A stretch of DNA of 64,000 bases from Branchiostoma floridae (taxonomy: Eukaryota; Chordata; Leptocardii; Amphioxiformes; Branchiostomatidae), in NCBI RefSeq assembly GCF_000003815.2, contig NC_049992.1, positions 5,406,481 through 5,470,480 of the forward strand, in the 5' to 3' direction. A program made the position numbers and the translations under genes. Below, one piece after another: positions 1-13,600 of the stretch (positions are counted from its first letter, which is position 1; the number at the start of each line of letters is the position of its first letter). The notes beneath the pieces were generated by a model. That model made no database searches. It saw only the letters and a list, made by a program, of their open reading frames with translations, and was not told where the DNA came from.

Positions 1-1639
1 TCCCGACTTATGGTTCCCGACAGCGATAACGCCCGGCCCCGCGCAGCACACCACCCCTTTCAGGTGGAACTCTGGCGGCTGAACAGGGATGGAGGTCACG
101 GGGTAGTCAGGGAAAGTCTCCGCTAGGATCTTCCGACCAGCGTTATTGGACTGTGTCGAGTCACCCACGAAGAATTCTTTTCCTGTCCAAAAGAAAAGAA
201 CATACTGTTAATTGCACAACGGATAACCGCACACTTCTTACCTCCGACCTCTTCCACTCCGTTTTTGAGTTAATATTACCAAGTTTTCTGTTAATTCAAT
301 TGACATTCTGTTGTATAAATAAAAACTAAGTTGATTTATTTTATTTTAATTCACGTATGTAAATCACTGATTTTTAGTTTACCATATGTTTGCTTTCTGT
401 TATTTCAAAGTTATAATTTGTATTGTACATTTCTGTTGCTATTATTTCTGTATAGTTTTAATGTGGACTCCAGGACGACTAGTGTATTTCACTAATGAAA
501 ATCTAAATCAACCAAACCAAACCAAACCAAACCAAACCAAACCAAACCCCCAAATCCCGTGATGGTGCAGTAGGTGGATAACTTCGCTTTGTTGCACCGC
601 TTGGATTATTGTACGAAATATATGCTGGAGCGGCAAATGTGGTGTGCATGCAATTAAGCGGCTTCTACTGTACCGATTAATCTATTATAAGTTATCAACA
701 AACAAACAAACAAACAAACAAGCAAGAAGACAAACAAATGTTCCGATTCGTCATAAAAAAAAAACGACCAGTTTATTGGTTGGATTACAAACCTGTAAAT
801 ATGACGTCACCGCCCTCCAGAGTTGCTCCCTTGTCCCGTATCCTGTGTACCTCCAAACCCGAGTCCTTCAGTAACTTCTCTACACAGTCGACCTGCAAAA
901 CAGCAAGATTTCATTTATTTTATTTTATTTTACCGGGGTAAAAATCATAAACAGACCAATGTACAAAAGAGCATCGGATGCCAAGCATTCAGAATGGCGT
1001 TTTGCATGCCGAAGTTTGACTCCGACTGTTTTTCGTGTTTCTAGGATCCATCTTTTTAATGGTGAAGTTTATTTGCAAGTTCGTGCCCGAGGGCTAATTG
1101 CAAGTACATGGTATAAACATAGTAGATATACAAGTGACAATGGATAGTTATAAACAATTTTCTACTCTAATTCAATAGACGTTTCAAGTTGTAGTAGACA
1201 ATTTTTACCGTTTTCTTTATGTCTGTCGGCCGACATAAAGAAGATGGGACAAAATAGAAAGCCTAATAAAAACAACTAAACAAATATCAGTAAAGAGCCT
1301 AACTTCTGCTTGGAGAGTAGATCTTCTTACCTCTTTCCGACGTACTGTATCTACAGGCCTGGTGACCAGCGCCCTGTTGCCGACCACCACACAGGTGTCC
1401 TCCACAAACGGACAGTCCGGAGTGGACTCGTCCGCCGGCAGAACGGTCATCACGTCCAGTCCCAGGTCCCGCAGGGTCTGGGTGTAACGCGCGTGATCCT
1501 CCCGAGCTTTGACCAGGTCTATGATGTCCTTTGATCGTCTTTTCTTCCACTTGAATGCCTCGGAGTGGTCCCGAATGGAGTCAGGAATCTCGCGAACTAT
1601 GGCCCTGGAATACTGCGGTAGGCTGTGGCCTTCCGCCAT
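1..1639 (-). CDS. DDAH: Dimethylarginine dimethylaminohydrolase (DDAH), 5' three exons, partial at window edge
   Basis: DDAH hydrolyses asymmetric dimethylarginine to citrulline and dimethylamine in the cytosol and so relieves inhibition of nitric oxide synthase. Three exons read on the minus strand: 1639-1331, 892-793 and 182-1, with phases 0, 1 and open at the window edge. The start is the ATG at 1639 (MAEGHSLPQYSRAIVREIP), which matches the family N-terminus. The first exon carries ADESTPDCPFVED, the substrate-binding loop (human ADESLPDCVFVED). The second carries RDKGATLEGGDVIFTG. The third carries KEFFVGD and EFHLKG, whose His matches the catalytic His of the family. The catalytic Cys lies near the C-terminus, beyond the window. 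Donors and acceptors are canonical and phases join without a break. The introns hold CAAA/CCAAA simple repeats and a LINE 3' tail. Family assignment is firm; DDAH1 versus DDAH2 is not resolved. Confidence 0.93.
183..792. repeat. DDAH intron 2 with CCAAA and CAAA simple repeats
   Basis: This intron contains a (CCAAA)n run at about 511-548 and a (CAAA)n run at about 699-720. Nothing else coding is visible. Confidence 0.7.
1060..1215 (-). mobile_element. 3' tail of a truncated LINE-like retroposon in DDAH intron 1
   Basis: The segment CCCGAGGGCTAATTGCAAGT at about 1087-1106 recurs near 27919 and 30957 and, in diverged form, near 63085. At three of these sites it lies at the 3' side of minus-strand reverse-transcriptase C-terminal remnants. 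Only the untranslated tail is visible here. Intron insertion is inferred from the flanking DDAH exons. Confidence 0.5.
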
Positions 1640-2107
1640 CGGCTTGGCTATGATTATCTGTTAAAGATTACGAACGAATATATCCAGTCGGTGCTTCAGT
1701 AGTAACTGCTTTTTGGCGAAAACTTGAATTAAATATTCTGCTTATATTTTGGGGAAATTATGCATAATAATTTGTACCAAAGGGACCGTTATTTGAAGTA
1801 CATACTATTATTTATTAGTTATTAACACTCATAAAACAGTGAAAGTATAGATAACTCAGTGAAAAGTCATACAACCTGAGAGAAACATGAACATGTGGCC
1901 TGCTGAAGGTGAAGTTTTAACCCGTCTTTCTGGCGCAACTAGTTTTCCGTATACCGGAAGTGACAATGAGCAGACCTGTAGCGGTGTCATGGGTCACGAC
2001 TGCAATGCAGGTCAAAGTCGGTAGAGTTAATCGTTGGTGAGGTCTTTTCTCCGGATCCGTGCTGTAACTTGGTCACAGCTTTAGAAGACAAAGGAAAAAA
2101 AAGGAAA

Positions 2108-2207
2108 NNNNNNNNNNNNNNNNNNNNNNNNNNNNNNNNNNNNNNNNNNNNNNNNNNNNNNNNNNNNNNNNNNNNNNNNNNNNNNNNNNNNNNNNNNNNN
2201 NNNNNNN
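2108..2207. other. Assembly gap (100 N)
   Basis: There are exactly 100 N, the usual placeholder length for a gap of unknown size. It is an assembly artefact, not biology. Confidence 0.98.
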
Positions 2208-2439
2208 CATGTTTCTGTTTTTGTTGTTGATGTTTCGGTAGCAAAATCTTTGATGAAATTGCGGCAGAATTGCAGGTCACCGTGACACCTGACTCGACCG
2301 TCACCGTCGTCTTCACAACCCCTACCGATTACTAGTATAACTACATTTAACGTTAACAATGCATCGGGAAGTTTGAAAGTTATGCTGTCTTTTTTTGCTG
2401 ACCACAAATATCCGGAAACACAAGCACCTGAGACAGATA

Positions 2440-2509
2440 AACACACACACACACACACATGTAGACGCGCGCGCGCGCACACACACACACGCACACACAC
2501 ACACACACG

Positions 2510-2548
<39 letters not shown>

Positions 2549-2650
2549 GAAGAAGAAGAAGACACACAGACACACACAGACACGCAAGCACCCACACACC
2601 GACACACACACACACGCTCACACAAGACTGTGACACGCGCGCGCGCACAT
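2440..2650. repeat. Compound (CA)n/(CG)n microsatellite
   Basis: A long CA-rich tract is interrupted by GCGCGC and GAAGAAGAAGAA. It is preceded at about 2397-2420 by GCTGACCACAAATATCCGG, which also precedes the CA tract at 29.8 kb. This suggests a retroposon family with a CA tail. Confidence 0.9.
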
Positions 2651-2815
2651 ATCACAAAGCAATACCTCCACTTTTCATGGAGGTAATTCAACCCACGCGG
2701 AATCAAACTAACATTAAAATGATACATGAATCAATCATAAACTACAAGCTCCGCCCCTCTGATGACCCTTTGCCATACATGGTATGTCCTGGAGTATCCT
2801 GTTACACCTGGTCTT

Positions 2816-3024
2816 TGTTATGCAAATGAGGTGACGTCAGAGGTCAGACGACCGGAAGAAGACCCCACTAGTTTGGGAAGCATCAAAACTTTGGCAGGGT
2901 AGCTGTAGGAAGTGACACATAAAATTACCGCGACCAGTCGTTCTTTTAGACTTGTTGGGCTCAGAAATTGTCTGGCTGTAAGTAGGAGAGGACGGATCGT
3001 TCGTCTTGGAGAAAACTTGGCGGT
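2816..3024 (+). promoter_or_regulatory. Candidate promoter and non-coding first exon of the ephexin-type GEF
   Basis: An octamer ATGCAAAT (2820-2827), a palindromic CRE TGACGTCA (2832-2839) and an ETS-like CCGGAAG (2852-2858) are clustered. About 160 bp downstream, TTGGCG|GTAAGA at 3022/3023 is a strong 5' splice site. The coding exon at 4683 begins directly after a good acceptor two bases before its ATG, so an upstream non-coding exon is required. This cluster is the best candidate seen, but the assignment is inference. Confidence 0.4.
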
Positions 3025-3639
3025 AAGAACGTTTTTTGTCGCTTTTTGTGGGGCGAAATTCCGTGAAACTCGTAGCGTGTCCTAGGAAAAGAGCACCTGA
3101 TGCCAAGGAGCTTGATGCTTGGACAACTTTTGTAACAACATTGCGATGCTTTCGACTTTTTATCGTCTTTTGTATATTAGCTCAGGTCTTTGAAGGGTAA
3201 TGTTTAGCCAGAATTGTTAGATTAATGGCGATTCTTCTATAACTGAGGAAAAAACGGAGGCAAAAGGATTTTTCAGACGACAGCTGAGGGAAACTTCAAA
3301 CGATAATTTGGCCTTCTCCCAGTACATTGAGAGTACACACCGTTTCGACGTACTCTCCTAGAAACTCCTCCAGCAACTCTCAAGCACAAGGAACCAAGAG
3401 TTAAATACCAAGAGAGACTATTGACTCAAATGCAAACCATGTGTTACTCAGCACCAAGAGGCCACGTCTAGCGAAATAATAGACGTTAAACGAGGACAAC
3501 AACAACAACATAATTTGGTGGGGGCGGAATCATGAGTTGCAGGAAAAATGGCGGAAATTAATCTCCAAGCAGATGTCTGTTTTGGTTGGAAGACAAGAGA
3601 CGTTCTCACACATCACGACTTAAGGGTATTAATGGGAGA

Positions 3640-4006
3640 GACCTGAGTGTTTGGGTGGCAATTGGCCTTGAAGTTAGGCTTCAGAGAGTTCGAATCCCTG
3701 ACAAGTCCCAAATGTTTGGGATTCTAGGAAATCCAGGAAGTATACACAACTATACAAACACTAGACTCAGGGGAAAATACTCGGCATCTAACAACGGTTA
3801 TTGGTGTCACGTGTGTTAGATTAAGGTGCAGCATGTTAGGAGAGTCACACCTTTAGCACATTCAAGAACCCGCAACAGTCTTTTCGAAAAGAGTAGGGAT
3901 CCTTCCCGATGTGACTGGATCTAATAAATCTGTATTGTAAAGCATGTAATTTTACTCTTCGGTACAAACCTGATCATGTGTTACTCCATTAGGTAATTTA
4001 CCATAA
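3640..4006 (+). mobile_element. tRNA-derived SINE, copy 1
   Basis: A B-box-like GTTCGAATCCC occurs at about 3688-3698. The downstream body (CTCAGGGGAAAATACT, GGAGAGTCACACC, CCTTCCCGATGTGACTGG, GTACAAACCTGATCATGTGTT) matches in order the element at 39949-40312. Two copies sharing a tRNA-like head and a common body indicate a tRNA-type SINE. It lies in the ephexin 5' UTR intron or intergenic region. Confidence 0.65.
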
Positions 4007-4247
4007 CGCAAGACAAAAAACAGAAGTTATGACAATCTTCCGCCCAGACATCTCCAATACGCCAGAACAGTTCTGTCCCTGAAAAACAGATTGGTCTTAT
4101 CTCCAGGTAGTTGAAAACATGCCATGCCGCATATCTGACCCAGAAGTTTACTTAACCGTGACAGGTCTGTTACTAGTCTTAGTCTTTTTTTTTACAGCTG
4201 AGGTCTCTCAAGAAAGATTGCTTAACTTTAAGTAGGGCATTTTTATT

Positions 4248-4331
4248 CTCCAAGCAGATGTTGGGGTAACGGTAAGTGACAATATGATGCTAGGCAGTTG
4301 AAAAATGTTCCACTCAACATCTGCTTGGAGG
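4248..4331. mobile_element. Short inverted-repeat element (MITE-like)
   Basis: CTCCAAGCAGATGTTG at the left pairs with CAACATCTGCTTGGAG at the right, giving an 84-bp foldback. A related single arm lies near 3561, and a related arm starts the hairpin near 54.33 kb. Confidence 0.5.
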
Positions 4332-4684
4332 TTTCTTTACAGAGAGTTGTGCAACTAAATGTTTATATAATGGACTGTTACTGTAGTATGAGACTGTGCA
4401 CATGTACACAATCATATGTCTATGGGTACCAGGGTAAACATACTCTTTATTGTAGTTGTAATGTAAGTTCATTATCAAATCCTTTACTAGTACTTTGCAA
4501 TGCCTACAACTTGTACAAGATAATGTTAACGTTGAATATTAATTTTGTATTTTTTTCAACATTTACATTCTTTTTTACATTCATATTACTTAGCTGGATG
4601 TTCTAAAACAGTGATTTTCAGTAGTTTAATTTTGTCCACTGACTTTGTCACTAATTAATTTCCTCCCCTCTTTTATCCCCAGCA

Positions 4685-7600
4685 ATGGCAGAAGGCACTA
4701 ACGAAGGACTTTCCATCTTGGATCGAATAAAGCAATTTGACAGCAGCCCGCAATCGACCCAGCCTGTCAATCAAGTAAAACCCAAGAAACCGTCGCTCAA
4801 GAAAAGAACCGGACAAAAAGCACACATCATTTCTTCTCATGGCCACATCACCAAGTCCAAGCCACCCCCACTGACCAGGAAAATCTCTTCCCACAGGCTA
4901 GCATTGGTGGAGAACTGTGTTACATCACCAAAGTCGAAGAATGCTGACTTTTCCTCGCGGTTACCTACCAGCCCCTCGAAACCCACACAACAGAATAAAC
5001 CCGCTCTCAAACCACCTGTTGCCAATAGAAACAAACCGTTGCGGCCCATGCGGTCGCTTGACGATAACTCTAAACCTTCTCCACCTAAGGTAAAACCAAT
5101 TGTTGCAGCCAGGGCCAAAGTGAACAATGGAACAAAACAAAATACAAACAAGAACAACAATGCAGAAAATTCTGAAGTAGAAGCTCGTGAATCTACCAGC
5201 AGTATTTCAGCTCTTGCCAAAAAGTTTGAAGACGGAGTTTCCACAAAAGGACAGAGTGCACGCACAAATGGATTAGGGCAAAAGAAGCCAAAGATAGTTC
5301 AGAGAAAAATCAGCAAAGAGCCGGACAATGTTGAATTGAGGAGTCAACCCCTAAATCCGTGGCCCAGAGATGGAAGCAATTGGAACAGTCGACTAGCAGT
5401 AAAGAAGTATCGAAAACTCCTGAAAAAGTTCAAGTAAAAAAGTTACCATCTGTAGTCAACTCTACATCAGGTATGTACACTTTGTTTATCTGATGATACA
5501 AGTATACCACAACGTAGACATATAAATATAGCAGTATAAGTGAATAACTCCAGAAAGATTAATTGTTAATTGGATTTTAGTCATAGAAGGATGTATGTTC
5601 TCATTAAATGGAAAGATTTAGCCAAGGTGATTGTTCCTTAGATTTAAAACTTTAACTATCCAACCCTTATGCTATCCAACCCAACTGTTTCAAACAATAT
5701 ACAAAGCGAATGTTGTTACAATGCCCTCAACTGAAACAAAGGGCATTGTGTCAACATTGGCTTTGTATCCTGCAGCAAAAATAGACAATGATGTCATTCC
5801 CAGCATGTTTCAGCTATTTCCTGATTTGTCGTGATCTTGACCATGGCTAATCCATCATAGACAGTTATCAGGAGTCACTTATCACAGTCTGGTAGATATT
5901 TAAATGTATCCAGGCATTTTCATTTTGGCATAGACTCATTCGATAGAGTTGAATGCATTTGTCTATCAGTGAATATATGCATATATTATGATTAATAACA
6001 GGTTTAGTAAAAAACAGCTGTTGATGAACTTGATCAGATATTCTGACAACTATCTAAAAGAGCATTTATATTATTACTAGTACTACTACTACTACTAGTA
6101 CTAGTAGTAGTGAATACCTGGCAGTGGCAGTGACTTGCCAATGTCAGCTAAAACTAAAACGTTGGCTTATTTCCTGTTGCCACACAAGAAGGCACCTGCT
6201 TATCTTCAACATCTTAATGAGGGTGTGTTGATCAATGCTTATCCTGTGTCTTAGGGCTGACCAGGATACAGAACACCTTTGTTCTTAGAACTACAGGAAG
6301 TGCAGTATCCTCATCAGCTCTAAGACAAACGTCTTGACCAACAACTTTTTTAATGAAATTGTAATTTGTATCTTCAAATTTTCAGATTTTATGTTTGCAG
6401 TTTTCATAGTGAATTCTCCATTGTGAACTGTTCTGCCTGTCTCTCACCTCATTTGCGGCGCGAATGTAAATTGCAAACATTCCATTTTTTCCTACCACAA
6501 AATCAAATCCCATTGAATTTAAGGCTTTAGGAAAATATAAACTGGTTGTAGAGAAGCAAAAAATTGAATTGGACAGGTGTAGCCTTTAAGGTCTAATGCA
6601 TTGGACTTAATTTATTTCAAACTGCAAAGGCGTTACTTGTAATCCACCAAAACAAGCAAGGAATGCGTGAGCTGTCCAATACTTGAGTGAATTACTACTA
6701 CACTGTTTGGTTTAAGCACTATTGTGACGTGTACTTGCATATAGGGTAATACTGAAAAGGCACGCAGGATAAACCATGATTGTTAACATAACAATTGTGT
6801 CTATTATGTTGTCCCAGCTGAAGTGGTTCAACCAGATATCCAGGCACCCAAGAGTTTTCTTCACCAGAATAGGTAAATTACCGTAATTATGGAGTGGAGA
6901 AGTTAATTTTATCAAATAGATCATGATGTACCTTGCCCTGTCAAACAGTACATTGTGTTTGTATTGTTGTAGACTGAGCTAACAATGATTGTACAAGGTA
7001 CAGTGTACTGGGGCACAAATTACAATGGTTTTGTAATGTTTCCTGTGTTTTTTTTGTTTTTTATTCGGGGCCATCATAATCACATCAAATGTAAAACTAT
7101 GAGAAACTTAAGTTTTTGTTATCCTGGTCTATTTGATCCATCACGAAGAAGTTTGACAAATCAAATGCTTGTAAATCATTTTTGCTCTTAGCCTGGATAT
7201 CAGACCCCAGCCCGACCTCAGAAATAATACACAATAAGTATCTTTAAGGTTGGGCGGTGTCTGATATCCAAGCTAATTTGGTCTTTTCACGATCACAATG
7301 AAGTAAAATTCATTCACTTATAGTTATACTGTAACAGTTATACAAGTAGTAGAATACAATTATAATTGTGTAGCTTGACGTTGTAGATATCTTTTTATAT
7401 GTACCTGTAAACTATTCATCAACATCAACATAGACAATATTTAAAGACAAAGAAATTGCAGACAACAGCGTGCAAAATACCCACTTGCACACTTGCACAT
7501 TGCAACCACTTTTTGCTTGGTGCAACCAACTTCTAAACTCAGGTTGCACAGGGTGCAACTTAGATTTTGAGCCTCAGAACTGGATTTGTTGTCAATGTAC

Positions 7601-10600
7601 TTGAATTTTAGTTTGAAACAAACATGTTTATAAGTAAAATGATTCTGTAGTAAAGGGAATATTTATTGTACCTTTTTTTCTGAAATTTTAGTGAATTGTG
7701 CAACTTGAAATTCAGTTGTGCAACCTAGATTTCGCCCCAGGTTGCACGCTGTGCAACCTGGCTCAGAAAAGTATTTTGTACACTGGACAATCATTCCTTC
7801 CTTTCAGTTTTGATTTTTCTGAACTGAACTGAACTTGATTTGTCAAATTCTCCCAGACCCAGCAGAAAGAGTAGGTCTGGTAGTAGGAAATCTCCAACAG
7901 TGAAGCCACGACCACTGCTGCCCTCAGACGGGAGAGACAAGATCACAGCTGTGACTGTCCAGGAGGAAGACTGGGATGAGGAGGAGTATGAGGATGTGCT
8001 GTTACCTCCCAGAAAGGTACAAAAAAGTATTAAATGTGTGTATAACGTCATGTTTAATAGTATGTAGATTTGGCTTCCCTGGGTACCTGCAACTTTAAAA
8101 TTGGAAATGTTTGTATTTTGTAGTGGTTTTATTTAAATCATGACCTGGAGAATATGCGCTATCACCCAAACCAAACCATGGCAGAAACTCTACTGTCTTC
8201 CAAGACAGAAGGATGCCAACAACAACTGTCACAGTGTTTGTTGCTCATGGCTCACTTTATCGGATTTTGTTAGGGACAGTTTTTATATCTAATGTAGAAC
8301 GACAACATTATTCAATTGCCCTTGTAAGGCATACATAATGTATGTGGGCATGTATGTGCGTGTGTATGTTTGTATTAGAATTTTAGTTTCAATAGTTGAA
8401 CAATGGATGCATTTCTTTATTTTCCAGGTGCAATCAGAAGAAAAAGCCAATGATTCTGACTCCTGGGAGACTGATGACGATGACGATTACCTACACGAAT
8501 ATCACGACATCTACGAGCCAATCGCATTCTCACCCCCAAAAAGTACCGTCGTACCAAAACCCACCTTGCCACCCCCACCAGTTCCTTCCAAGCCAGTCCG
8601 GAACAGGTTGGCTAGAAACTCGGCAGCCTCAGAAGACACGCCATCAGGAGAGGTGAATACAGTTCCCAAACCACCGAGAACAACTGGAAAAAACATCGCC
8701 CGCTCTCCCAATCCTCCCGACAGGATAGCCAGCTTGGTTGACACGGAAGAGGCCACAAGTCGACCAAAAACAGTCCCCAGAAATGTGCCGCAAATCAAAC
8801 TAGATGCGAAAAACAAGAAGATTCCTCCTGTCCTTCAAGTAGAAGGAAGCTCACCACAGACGAAGGGGAAGCACAAGGGTGTTAAGTTGTTTTTACACAA
8901 CATGTTGGCAAAATCCAAGTCAGGAGGCGACCTAACAGTACCACAACCCTCTCTAAATCCTTCGTCTTGCCCGGACACGCTCTCACCACTTGCATCTGCT
9001 GCCTTGGAAGGAAGGAATTGGAAGTCCTTAGAAAAACTTGGTGACAAGAGGGAGGAATATGAAGACATGGCGTCTACAAAGAACGGCTCTACGGGTGTAC
9101 CGAGGTTACCCCACCGCGATGACAGACCACCGGCCACCTTGCCTAGAAGAGATTTGACAGGTACATTGTTGGGTATACAAGGGTTAACACTAGTGTAGAC
9201 ATTTACAGAGTAATCATAACATGTTCTTTCCACAGGAAATGCTACTCAAGTCAAATAGCTGTGTAGATGGAATCCATGGTGTGTGGTACAGATTCTTGAC
9301 CACAGGAATGTTATTTTGGCTGGAAAAATTGTCCGCCAAGCTTTTAACTAAAATCTTGTCAAGTCATGGTCTATTGTCTTTGTTGTCAGTAAGATTGAAT
9401 GTCAGTGTTGAAGATTCCTTTGTGTTGAGCCAAAACAGTAATTTGTTAAGCAATGTTGATATCAGCTTGAAGGCATTTCTCTAGGAGTAAGTAAGTTTTG
9501 TAGATTTAGTTAGAGTGCCCAGATACCAGATATTTTTTACTTAACCTTGTAGAAAATCCCAGCAGTTTTCCTATGTTTTGAATTGAACATTTACAGTTTA
9601 AGAGAGAATAGTCCAGTGTTTGTTGTGGCTTAAGTGTATCATTTAACAATGCTCCGGCCAAGTAGAAACAATTGGCATTGGTATAATTACAAGATCCTTA
9701 CAATCTAGGGTTTTAGTGTCCTCGGCCATAAAACCACAGACTTATATTCCTACAAGAATACTTTAGTGATAGCATGACATAGTTACTGTTACAGTATAAG
9801 GATGTGATGTATATTTATTGGCTCATAAATGCTGTATTTTCCCTCCAGAGCACCAGTGGCCTTCCATGGAAGACAGCACCTACATGATCAGTGATGAGTA
9901 TCTGGATATTGTAGAGTTCCCAGCCAACCCAAACGGTGGCGATGATGAAGACCTGTATGTCTTGCCAGACGACGGAGATGATGAAGTCTATGAGGATGTT
10001 CTTGTATCGAAAGGTACGGTCAGAAAATGTCTTGAATTTACTGACGTAGATACTATTAGACAGTAATCTATTCCTTTGAACTACTTAATAGTTATACTAG
10101 GTCTAGTAATATCTCTTATATCTATAGTCTCCAGAAGCACATGTTAGATGTCTATCTATCATTGGCTATACACAAATGTACCTGTGCATGGTAATCATTG
10201 CATGTAGATTTTGAAACATTCCTGGAGTTTGTATTTTTTTGCAGTCACTTCAAATTTCTCCACTTTGAACTCCATCGTATTTTACTACTTTCAACCATTA
10301 ACTCCAAGATGCCACAAACTCTTGATTTTTTTACCTTATAGATTTTAAAAGATATGAGAATCTAAGAAATCAAATTGTAACTTCAGTTTCCTTTCACTGA
10401 ACCCCATTCATATTCTTCCAACCGTAAAGATACCATACACTCCAGGATGCTTTAACTTAAATGATATCAATGGTTTTTGTCATCTCATACAATGTATGTA
10501 TTTGTGTTTTTTCAGGAGTTCAAGACAGAAAGTTGTCGGAGCCAGCCTCAGATGTGTACATGGACTTTGACGAGGTCCCCACCCTCCAACAGCCGAACCT

Positions 10601-13600
10601 GCAGGAACCCTCTGGGTATGACTATGAGACTCCCATGTTCCCTGGGGGAGAGATGCCAGCCTTCCTCACACCCATCAATCAAAGGTTGGTATTGCTTTAA
10701 CTTGAACTTGAACTTTAAGGGCTTGAATTAGATTAACCATATTGTCAAGAAAAATGCAGTAACTTTTTTTTTAAATTTGCCAGCTGAGTGTAATGTTCTT
10801 TTAAAGCTATTTTATATAGCTAATCAGGTCAGTTCAGATCATCCTCTTTTGGGAGATGACACCAGTGTCTCCACTCGTTTCTGTCCAGCATTACTGATCG
10901 GAGTTCGTTGGCCTCCAGACCTGTTTCCTCGAGCATCAGCTTCCTGAGTGTGACCGAAGGGCTAATATAGCTAATATGAAGAGATAAATGGCACTGAAAT
11001 TTCAGTAAAGCCGCAGGAAGTCGAGCTGAAGATGTTTAGTTCTTTTTCATCTTAGAATCATTGATAGAACCTCAGTTAGATCTGTTCCTACAAAAGTACA
11101 ACAGTTTACTACAAGAGCAAGTAAAGAAAACAAATGAATATAAGCATCGAAATGGTACTTGCTTAAAGTATAGAATGCACATTCTCGCAACCCAACTTTG
11201 ACATCTACGTGACTGTATAGCTGATTTTACTCAGCCAAGTGTGGCGCAGGGTGCCATTAGTGATTTGTTTATCTCAGTTTGTCTACCTCTGCTTGGTGAG
11301 AGGTGACATTAAACATGACCTTTAGTTAACCCCAACAAATTCCTGCTCTACAATATCAGCAGAATGTAGCCTTAGTCTGTTAAGAAGTGCAGTACTTTCC
11401 AGTTACATTTCTGAAAGCTTTTTTTCTCTCTCAGACAGGAAGTTTTGTAATGGCAACACGTTTATAGAAAGCAGACCATTGGCTCACAATGCTTTATTTT
11501 TAGATCCATGCTTCGCTATCCCCTAAGAGGGATACCTAAACTGTTATTGGTTTTTGCTTTGCCGTTTATTTTTAGTGGGCTAATCGGCAATGTAGTGTTA
11601 AACTTTTTACTCCCTTTTTTCGTACAGTACAAGATTTTGGGTTCAGCTTGTCCTATTTTGTGACAGAGGTTGGTGTTTGCATTGCAGGGTTGAGCCAGCT
11701 CACACTGAAAGTTCAGGTGCAGACCTGAGTGTGGACTATGTCAGTAGAAGCAAAAACAGACAGAGCAGATTTTTCCATGGTGAGTACATTATATTACACT
11801 GTACAGTTGCCATATTGCTTCTGTGTAAATGCATTGAATGTTACTGTAAAGCGATCACAAGAATAAAAAAAAAGTTGTACTACATTGATTTAGCTTATTT
11901 GTGCTGAGATTTATTTTAGAGTTTAGACAACAAATGTGAGTTTGAAAGACTATTTCTTTTTATAAAACTTTTTGCGTGTAAGCCACAATACATGTATGTT
12001 TCTAGGTAACATCACCTCCATATACATGTCGAGTATGGGAGTTTCAGACTCTTAGCACATCCAAAAACAAAATTTTTGATTTGTACTTTGCAGTGCCTTT
12101 ACTTTATGTCCTAAACCAACACACAGCAACAATTATTATTTCACACTATATATATATCTCTGTTATACTTAACAATATCTGAAAAAATTGGTATATGATT
12201 TTCACTATTATGATAATTTCCCTTACTTGCAGAACCCCTGTATCAGGTCTACAGAGCACAGAACTCAGCCAGAAGTATCAGGAGTAACCGTTCAGATGCT
12301 ATCACAGAGGAGGACATAGAGGAGGAGGATGGTGACGATTATGAGGATGTCGTATCCATGTCTGCTAGTGAAGCTTCTCTCAAGAGAACCATGTGGAAAG
12401 ACCTACCTGAGGTTACTGTACATGCAGTTATTTCTCTACTAGTAGACATTTATGTTCTTGGTAGGAGGGAGGACAAGAGGCTTTCATAATGTTTTGTCGA
12501 AAATGGAGTTTGCCATTTAAACAATAATCTGTAGTGAAAGAAGCAGTTAAATATTCTTTCAGACCCATGCAATACCTGTTGCCATAATGCCACTTAGGCT
12601 TTGGATTTTTCTTACTGTGTCTATAGCAGGGTATACTTGTTCATATTGCCAATCCCATGATGGCACAGTCTGCAAGGACACCATACTTTACAAGGAAGGT
12701 GTTGCTAGCCCCTAAAGTTCCTCTTTATAGTCACATCTTTTTATATCATTTTAAAGACAGGTACAACCCCATTCGAGATGTCCTGACCCAAGATTGAACC
12801 TGTACTTTCTACACTTCTTACTCCAAATTCAGTCTTGAAATTTTACAAAACACACCACCATCCTTGTACTTCTAAGGTGCGGACGAGTGGATTCCTGAAT
12901 TCGCTGAGCTCTGCTGAGTTGAAGCTCCAGGAAGCCCTGTTTGAGGTCGTGACCTCCGAGGCGTCGTACCTCCGTAGTCTGAACATACTGGTGGACCATT
13001 TCATGCCTGGGCTCATCCGACCACTCAGTAGGACAGAGAGAACACATCTTTTCTCTAACTGTAAGGAAGTCAGGGACCAGAGTGAGAGGTAAGTTTGTCA
13101 TAGTCAGGACTGTTGTACAGTTTTAATGTTACCTGAGTGTAAGTACCATACAGGATTGGTTCCATACAAAACTGCTATACAGTGTCTCTCTATTTGTTTG
13201 TTTTGCGCAGCTAATAAGTGACCTCTCAGTGTAACACAACAGTTTTGTACAGTTACAAGCTGTGTGAGACTTACCGGTACTACCACTCTTTCGAGCTTGA
13301 ATCTCAAAGTCTGTACAAACAAGACATTTGCACATGACATTGATTGTACAACAAAAGTTTTTTTCTTGGGCTCTTAAATAACAAGAACACAATGTTAGAA
13401 GTTGGGCCAAATGTGTGTAATTTCATGTTACACTTACAGTGCTAGATATGGTTTGCATTTAGAAATTGCATGTAAAATGTTTGCCATTACATCAGGGTTG
13501 TAGCGAGAACCCGTCCTTCCGTCCTTTGACAGAATTTTGTAGCTGGGGATGGAAAAAAAATTGACCATTTCTGTCCTCTGTTACGGACAAAAATCGATAT

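Larger units (their letters stand above)
1640..2815. other. DDAH upstream region, scaffold gap and CA-rich repeat
   Basis: This is the 5' side of DDAH. It includes an exact 100-base N run and a CA/GT-rich tract. I see no exon and no clear core promoter element for DDAH. Several long reading frames across 2081-2829 are products of the dinucleotide repeat. Confidence 0.6.

Noticed and set aside
2081-2829. Several overlapping frames of 86-176 residues around the CA tract
   Set aside because: They are translations of (CA)n/(GT)n in different frames and two run through the N gap.
3680-3705. tRNA gene
   Set aside because: Only a B-box-like motif is present, no cloverleaf could be traced, and the downstream body is shared with the 40-kb SINE.
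4685-5437. A free-standing 250-residue protein ending at 5437
   Set aside because: The open frame is the first coding exon of the ephexin-type GEF. Its last residues come from the frame change, and a strong donor lies at 5470.
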